Below, in pieces: positions 15,333-19,252 of a stretch of 19,252 nt of DNA (its first letter is position 1; every line of letters starts with the position of its first letter). The DNA is from UMGS172 sp045651745 (GTDB lineage: Bacteria; Bacillota; Clostridia; Oscillospirales; Acutalibacteraceae). Made by a program: the position numbers and the translations under genes. The stretch is from NCBI GenBank assembly GCA_045651745.1, contig JAZRSW010000006.1:1-19252 (forward strand). Direction: 5' to 3'. The notes beneath the pieces are model-generated. The model saw only the letters and a list, made by a program, of their open reading frames with translations. It was not told where the DNA came from and did no database searches.

Positions 15333-17066
15333 ATGAAACTGACTAAAATTTTATCCTGCATATTAACTATGGTACTTATTCTTTCGTTCGCTTTGATTTC
15401 GGTCAACGCTCAAACGCCGTCTTTCGCAGGCGGAATGATTAATATTGACGGACTTATGTACCGCACCTCATCCGACGGCACTGCAACACTTTCCAAAGGC
15501 AATTTTATGCTGACGGGTGAATTCACAATTCCTGCTGAGGTAAACGGTTATTTAGTCACTTCTATCGGTGATTACTCGTTCCAGCACTGTGACAAAATAA
15601 CGTCTATCGTAATTCCCGCTACCGTAAACCATATCGGATACAGTGCATTTTACGGTTGTGAAAAGTTGGAGTCGGTTACTATACCCGACAGTATAGAAGA
15701 AATAGAATATGCCGCTTTCTATGGCTGCAAAGCTTTAAAAACCGCCAAAATTGCCGATATGGTGGCTTGGTGCGCAGCAAAACTTGACGGTCCTTATGCA
15801 AACCCAGCTCACATAACGGGGAAACTTGATTTTGGGACACCGACAAATGACTTGGTAATCCCATCATACATCGGCTCAATCGGTGCTTACTCTTTTTACG
15901 GTTGTAAAGACATTAACTCAGTGCAAATTTCAGAAGGTATATCCAAAATCGGCGAATGTGCATTTTACGGTTGTGAAAATCTTACCAAAATAACCGTTCC
16001 AAAAAGTGTTGTAAAAATTGAAGACGGCGCTTTTTCCTCTTGCGGTAAATTATCGGTTGTCGGCGTTTCAGCCGAAAATACCAACTACAAAAACCTTGTA
16101 GGCGCATTGGTTGAACTTGAAACCAAAACACTTATAAAGGGCTTTAATAACACCCAACTGCCCAATGACGGCAGTATAGAGCGCATCGGTGCATACGCTT
16201 TCTCGGGTTGCGATAACCTCGTGTCTATTAACCTGCCCGACTGTATTTCATATATCGGTGTCAGTGCCTTTAAAGATTGCCGTAAACTCACTTCGGTTAC
16301 CTTGCCTAAAAACTTAACAAACATCAACTCGGGGCTTTTCTCGGGTTGCGAGCAACTTAACGGCATAACTTTGCCCGAATCTATCTTACGCATCGGCGGT
16401 AACGCATTCCGCAACTGTAAAAGTTTAACGGCAATAGCCATTCCTAAAAACACAACCGAAATCGGTGATTTTGCATTTGCTGACTGTATCGGCTTAACTG
16501 AACTTAAATTCCCAGCCTCACTCAAAAAATTTGGTGAAGGTGTTACAGCAGGTGCTAACTCTATAACATCACTTTCGGTAGAAAACGGCTCGTCATATTA
16601 CAGTTTTGACAACTGTATTATCAAAAGCGGTACTGTATTGGCAGGCTGTAAAACTTCCCGAATCCCTGTAAATGACCTAATTTCTAAAATTGAATCTTAT
16701 GCTTTTTCTGGGCAAACCGGTCTTACACAAATTGCAATTTCGAAAAGTATAAAAGACATTGGTGTCAATGCCTTCGATGGTTGTACTTCTTTGAGTAATG
16801 TTTATTACGGCGGTGAGGAAGATGATTGGAACACCATTAAAATAAGCGAAGGCAACGTTGCTTTGAGCGACGCAACCAAACTTTACAATAATACCGATAT
16901 GCCTGAAATTCCGACATCGGACAACGGCGGTTTAGGTGGCGTGATTTTCGGTGAAGACGGCAATTTGTGGCCTATTATAATAATTATAATCGTTGCAGTT
17001 GTTTTGATTGCAGGCGCGGTTGTGACAATCTTTATTGTAAAGCGAAAGAAAGCAAAAAAAGCTTAA
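15333..17066 (+). CDS. BspA-like leucine-rich-repeat surface protein, membrane anchored
   Basis: A 577-residue exported protein. A signal peptide covers residues 1-26, with cleavage likely after VNA. The body is a series of LRR_5/BspA-type repeats of about 23 residues with the recurring pattern IG..AF.GC..L..V.IP. (for example SAFYGCEKLESVTIPDSIEE), spanning most of residues 60-500 with a few spacer segments. The C-terminus has one long hydrophobic helix (about 545-569: LWPIIIIIIVAVV...) and a basic tail KRKKAKKA, so it is held in the membrane with the repeats outside; there is no LPXTG motif. Such proteins are adhesins or binding proteins in gut and oral bacteria; the ligand is unknown. I chose the ATG at 15333 because GGAGG lies 8 nt before it; a TTG at 15318, five codons upstream, lacks such a site and would start before that ribosome binding site. 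Confidence 0.92.
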   Translation: MKLTKILSCILTMVLILSFALISVNAQTPSFAGGMINIDGLMYRTSSDGTATLSKGNFMLTGEFTIPAEVNGYLVTSIGDYSFQHCDKITSIVIPATVNHIGYSAFYGCEKLESVTIPDSIEEIEYAAFYGCKALKTAKIADMVAWCAAKLDGPYANPAHITGKLDFGTPTNDLVIPSYIGSIGAYSFYGCKDINSVQISEGISKIGECAFYGCENLTKITVPKSVVKIEDGAFSSCGKLSVVGVSAENTNYKNLVGALVELETKTLIKGFNNTQLPNDGSIERIGAYAFSGCDNLVSINLPDCISYIGVSAFKDCRKLTSVTLPKNLTNINSGLFSGCEQLNGITLPESILRIGGNAFRNCKSLTAIAIPKNTTEIGDFAFADCIGLTELKFPASLKKFGEGVTAGANSITSLSVENGSSYYSFDNCIIKSGTVLAGCKTSRIPVNDLISKIESYAFSGQTGLTQIAISKSIKDIGVNAFDGCTSLSNVYYGGEEDDWNTIKISEGNVALSDATKLYNNTDMPEIPTSDNGGLGGVIFGEDGNLWPIIIIIIVAVVLIAGAVVTIFIVKRKKAKKA

Positions 17067-17094
17067 ATATCAAATAAAAATATGGAATAAAAAT

Positions 17095-17135
17095 AAAAAT
17101 GTCAAGTATTTTTCAAAAAATGCTTGACATTTTTG
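17095..17135 (+). terminator. Intrinsic terminator of the LRR protein gene
   Basis: A long AT-rich stem pairs 17095-17113 with 17116-17134 (core AATGTCAAG / CTTGACATT, one U-G pair), ending in a T-run that is part of the stem. The right arm contains the TTGACA that appears to be the -35 of the next gene. Confidence 0.75.
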
Positions 17136-17152
17136 CTTTAAAGTGGTAAAGT
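17124..17152 (+). promoter_or_regulatory. Candidate promoter of the symporter gene overlapping the upstream terminator
   Basis: TTGACA (17124-17129), 17 bp, TAAAGT (17147-17152) preceded by TGG, an extended -10. The -35 lies inside the right arm of the terminator hairpin of the preceding gene. Just downstream are a 10-bp palindrome GTGTATACAC (17151-17160) that overlaps the -10, and three TTTAAAG words (17137-17143, 17175-17181, 17190-17196). Confidence 0.6.
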
Positions 17153-17231
17153 GTATACACATTCAATTTATTGCTTTAAAGCGTAACGGTTTAAAGTAAC
17201 GAAGGTAACTTTAGAAAAGAGTTGTTTTAAA

Positions 17232-18848
17232 ATGTCATTTATTCCGAAATTACTATCCCTTTCACCGACAGTTCTTATCTCTGTCCCGATGCTTTTATGC
17301 TTCTTCGGACTGATGATTGGTGTCGGCCTTGCCTGCCGTAAACACTCAAAAAGTGTTGACAGTTTTGTTTTAGGCGGTCGTAACGTTGGCGCTTGGCTTA
17401 CCGCATTTGCTTTCGGCACTTCATATTTTTCCGCCGTTATTTTCGTTGGCTATGCGGGTCAGTTTGGTTGGAATTTCGGCTTGGCATCTACCTGGATTGG
17501 TCTTGGAAATGCCTTTATCGGCTCGCTTTTGGCTTGGACTGTTTTGGGTCGCAGAACAAGGGTTATGACTCAACATTTAGGCTCTAAAACCATGCCCGAC
17601 TTTTTTGAAAAACGTTACGATTCCAAAACTTTAAAGGTTATAGCCTCATTTATCGTTTTCGTGTTCCTTATCCCCTACACCGCATCGCTTTACAACGGTC
17701 TTTCGTCACTTTTTAATAATGTTTTCGACATTCCCTACTGGGTTATTGTTGTAGGAATGGCGATTTTGACAGGCGTATACGTTATTTTTGGCGGATATAT
17801 GGCAACCGCTATCAACGACTTCATTCAAGGAATTATTATGTTAGTCGGCATTATTGCGGTTATCGCATCGGTACTGTCACAAAACGGAGGATTTATGAAA
17901 GCGGTTGAAACCTTGACCAACAGTGAACACGGTGGCGCTGAATACGCCTCAATGTTCGGTCCTAACCCGATTTTTCTTTTCTTTGTTGTGGTTTTGACCT
18001 CGTTAGGCACTTGGGGACTTCCGCAGATGGTCGGCAAATTCTACTCTATAAAGGACGAGGCAGCAATCAAAAAAGGCACTCTTATTTCAACAATTTTTGC
18101 TATCGTGGTTGCCGGCGGATGTTACTTTTTAGGTGGCTTTGGTCGACTTTACTTCAAAGAAATGGAATTGGCAGGATTTACCTCGGCGGCTGGCACTAAA
18201 TTTGATAAGGTAATCCCGACAATGCTCCAAAACCTACCTGCAGTTGTTGTAGCGTTGATTATCGTGCTTGTTTTAGCGGCATCAATGTCTACACTTTCGT
18301 CACTTGTCTTGACCTCGTCCTCTACCCTCACTCTTGACGTTGTGAAGCCCGCAATGGAGAAAAAGAAAGCCGTTTCAGACAAAAGAAGCGTATTCATAAT
18401 GCGCGTGTTTATAGTTTTCTTTATTGCTGTTTCGGCAGTCATTGCGATTCTTAAAGACTCTATCTGGGCTGACTCTGTATTTATTGCTCAAATGATGGGT
18501 GTTTCCTGGGGCGCGTTGGCAGGCGCGTTCTTAGCACCGTTCTTATATGGTTTATATTGGAAAAACACCACCAAAGCAGCCGTTGTTGCAAGTTTCATTT
18601 TCGGCACAGGACTTGAAATTGTGCAATTGCTCATCAGCATTGGTTTGGTTAGCGTTAAAGATATTCCCGTTTTGGAATTTGTCTTCACCAACTCGCTCTA
18701 CTCAGGCGTGTTCGCAATGGTTGGCGGACTCCTATTAGTTCCGATTGTCAGCGCGTTTACAAAGAAAACCTTGCCACAGAATGTGCAAGAAAAATTTGAT
18801 TGCTACAACGCAACCGTAGTTACTAATAAAAAAGATTCATTAGGATAA
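17232..18848 (+). CDS. Sodium:solute symporter family (SSS, PutP-like) transporter
   Basis: A 538-residue polytopic protein with about 13 hydrophobic helices, typical for the SSS family (about 480-600). The family signature region is clear: DSFVLGGRNVGAWLTAFAFG, then TSYFSAVIFVGYAGQFGWNFG, followed by MPDFFEKRYDSKTLK, VIFGGYMATAINDFIQGIIM and ASMSTLSSLVLTSSSTLTLDV, which includes the conserved Ser-rich Na+-site helix. The protein takes up a solute coupled to Na+ across the cytoplasmic membrane. The order of motifs resembles proline symporters, but substrate specificity in this family cannot be read from sequence alone. It stands as a single gene; the ribosome site is weak (AAAGAG, about 12 nt upstream), and no obvious terminator hairpin follows the stop. 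Confidence 0.94.
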   Translation: MSFIPKLLSLSPTVLISVPMLLCFFGLMIGVGLACRKHSKSVDSFVLGGRNVGAWLTAFAFGTSYFSAVIFVGYAGQFGWNFGLASTWIGLGNAFIGSLLAWTVLGRRTRVMTQHLGSKTMPDFFEKRYDSKTLKVIASFIVFVFLIPYTASLYNGLSSLFNNVFDIPYWVIVVGMAILTGVYVIFGGYMATAINDFIQGIIMLVGIIAVIASVLSQNGGFMKAVETLTNSEHGGAEYASMFGPNPIFLFFVVVLTSLGTWGLPQMVGKFYSIKDEAAIKKGTLISTIFAIVVAGGCYFLGGFGRLYFKEMELAGFTSAAGTKFDKVIPTMLQNLPAVVVALIIVLVLAASMSTLSSLVLTSSSTLTLDVVKPAMEKKKAVSDKRSVFIMRVFIVFFIAVSAVIAILKDSIWADSVFIAQMMGVSWGALAGAFLAPFLYGLYWKNTTKAAVVASFIFGTGLEIVQLLISIGLVSVKDIPVLEFVFTNSLYSGVFAMVGGLLLVPIVSAFTKKTLPQNVQEKFDCYNATVVTNKKDSLG

Positions 18849-18876
18849 GACGTTGTAGGTTAAAATCAAAAAACTC

Positions 18877-18905
18877 TTGCATTTTTGGAATTTAGGGTAT
18901 ATAAT
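18877..18905 (+). promoter_or_regulatory. Promoter of the pheS T-box transcript
   Basis: TTGCAT (18877-18882), 17 bp, consensus TATAAT (18900-18905). Transcription would start near 18912, just ahead of the T-box. Confidence 0.8.
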
Positions 18906-18944
18906 AAGTTGAAAATAAAATGTTTCGTTCCCAAAACGCGATGA

Positions 18945-19188
18945 CAAGGTAAAGTAACCGTCAGTACCGCCTACAGAGAGATGCACCACGGCTGGAAGTG
19001 TATCGGCAACGGCTTTCGGTGAAGTTCACTCTTGAGCGGCAACCCTGAATTCACAGTAGGTGTTGACGGAGATGCACCGTTAAAGGCATAAAGAGTGTTT
19101 GCTCTACAGCAAAAATGCGGGTGGTACCGCGGAGTTGAGATTTCAGCTTCGCCCCTTTATTATTTAGGGACGAAGTCTTTTTGTTTTT
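18945..19188 (+). promoter_or_regulatory. T-box riboswitch, tRNA-Phe (UUC specifier), controlling pheS
   Basis: Stem I closes with CCGTCA (18958-18963) / TGACGG (19064-19069) and CGCCTAC (18968-18974) / GTAGGTG (19056-19062). The specifier loop has the AGAGAGA side at 18975-18981 and the sequence GAATTCACA on the other side, placing the specifier codon TTC (Phe) at 19050-19052. GGCTGGAAG lies in the upper stem region. The T-box core TGCGGGTGGTACCGCGG (19117-19133) contains TGGT at 19122-19125, which pairs with an ACCA tRNA end as expected for tRNA-Phe. A terminator follows. Uncharged tRNA-Phe is expected to bind and allow read-through into pheS. Confidence 0.96.
19147..19188 (+). terminator. 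T-box regulated terminator upstream of pheS
   Basis: CTTCGCCCCT (19147-19156) pairs with AGGGACGAAG (19166-19175) with one mismatch, followed by TCTTTTTGTTTTT. It forms the OFF state that competes with the antiterminator built around the T-box core. Confidence 0.9.
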
Positions 19189-19214
19189 AAAAACCCTTAA
19201 AAAGGAGAAGTATT

Positions 19215-19252
19215 ATGAAAGAGAAACTTGAACTCTTAAAGTCCGAAGCCTT
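19215..19252 (+). CDS. pheS: Phenylalanyl-tRNA synthetase alpha subunit, first 12 codons (partial)
   Basis: The frame starts at an ATG preceded by AAGGAG and reads MKEKLELLKSEA to the window edge. This is the typical start of bacterial PheS, whose N-terminal coiled coil begins MKEKL..L. The identification rests on this short match together with the upstream T-box having a phenylalanine specifier; the catalytic part of the gene lies outside the window. Confidence 0.85.
   Translation, partial: MKEKLELLKSEA

Noticed and set aside
16085..16525. 146-codon minus-strand frame
   Set aside because: Antisense to the repetitive LRR gene; its apparent repeats mirror the LRR repeats.
15601..16800. Tandem DNA repeats in the LRR gene as a CRISPR or mobile repeat
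   Set aside because: The similarity is at protein level (about 23-residue LRR units) with degenerate DNA; there are no identical direct repeats with spacers.

Overview
The window looks like chromosomal DNA of a low-to-moderate GC, anaerobic, Gram-positive member of the Clostridia, probably a gut Ruminococcaceae/Oscillospiraceae-like organism. The grounds are a clostridial-type pyruvate:ferredoxin oxidoreductase, strong AGGAGG-type ribosome binding sites, a T-box leader on pheS, an LTA-synthase-like enzyme, a BspA-like leucine-rich-repeat surface protein and a secreted serpin. The species assignment is inference; no rRNA or other taxonomic marker is present.

Layout. 1-2441 (minus): N-terminal 813 codons of nifJ/PFOR, running off the left edge, with its own promoter. 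2636-5950 (minus): an ABC-F ATPase gene followed 15 bp later by a MATE efflux gene, probably one operon. 5951-6429: a 479-bp divergent intergenic region holding a 27-bp terminal-inverted-repeat element with several internal hairpins (MITE-like), plus a possible leader peptide for the ABC-F gene. 6430-8652 (plus): LTA synthase/phosphoglycerol transferase family membrane enzyme with an unusual C-terminal extension. 8694-9326 (minus): histidine phosphatase, convergent across a bidirectional terminator. 9450-11249 (plus): an XRE regulator and a secreted serpin in a two-gene operon, divergent from the phosphatase, with nested palindromes in the shared promoter region. 11306-15103 (minus): metG-tatD-galM, tightly packed (4-bp gap, then an ATGA overlap). 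15333-17066 (plus): BspA-like LRR surface protein. 17232-18848 (plus): sodium:solute symporter. 18877-19252: a strong promoter, a phenylalanine T-box and the first 12 codons of pheS.

Functionally this is mostly housekeeping (pyruvate oxidation, Met and Phe tRNA charging, galactose mutarotation, envelope polymer synthesis) mixed with surface and environment-facing genes (serpin, LRR protein, MATE, ABC-F, symporter). I found no CRISPR array, tRNA, rRNA, transposase gene or phage gene. The least ordinary items are the TIR element at 6122-6396, the XRE-serpin operon with its operator-like palindromes, and the extended LTA-synthase-like protein. None of these amounts to a demonstrated new system.
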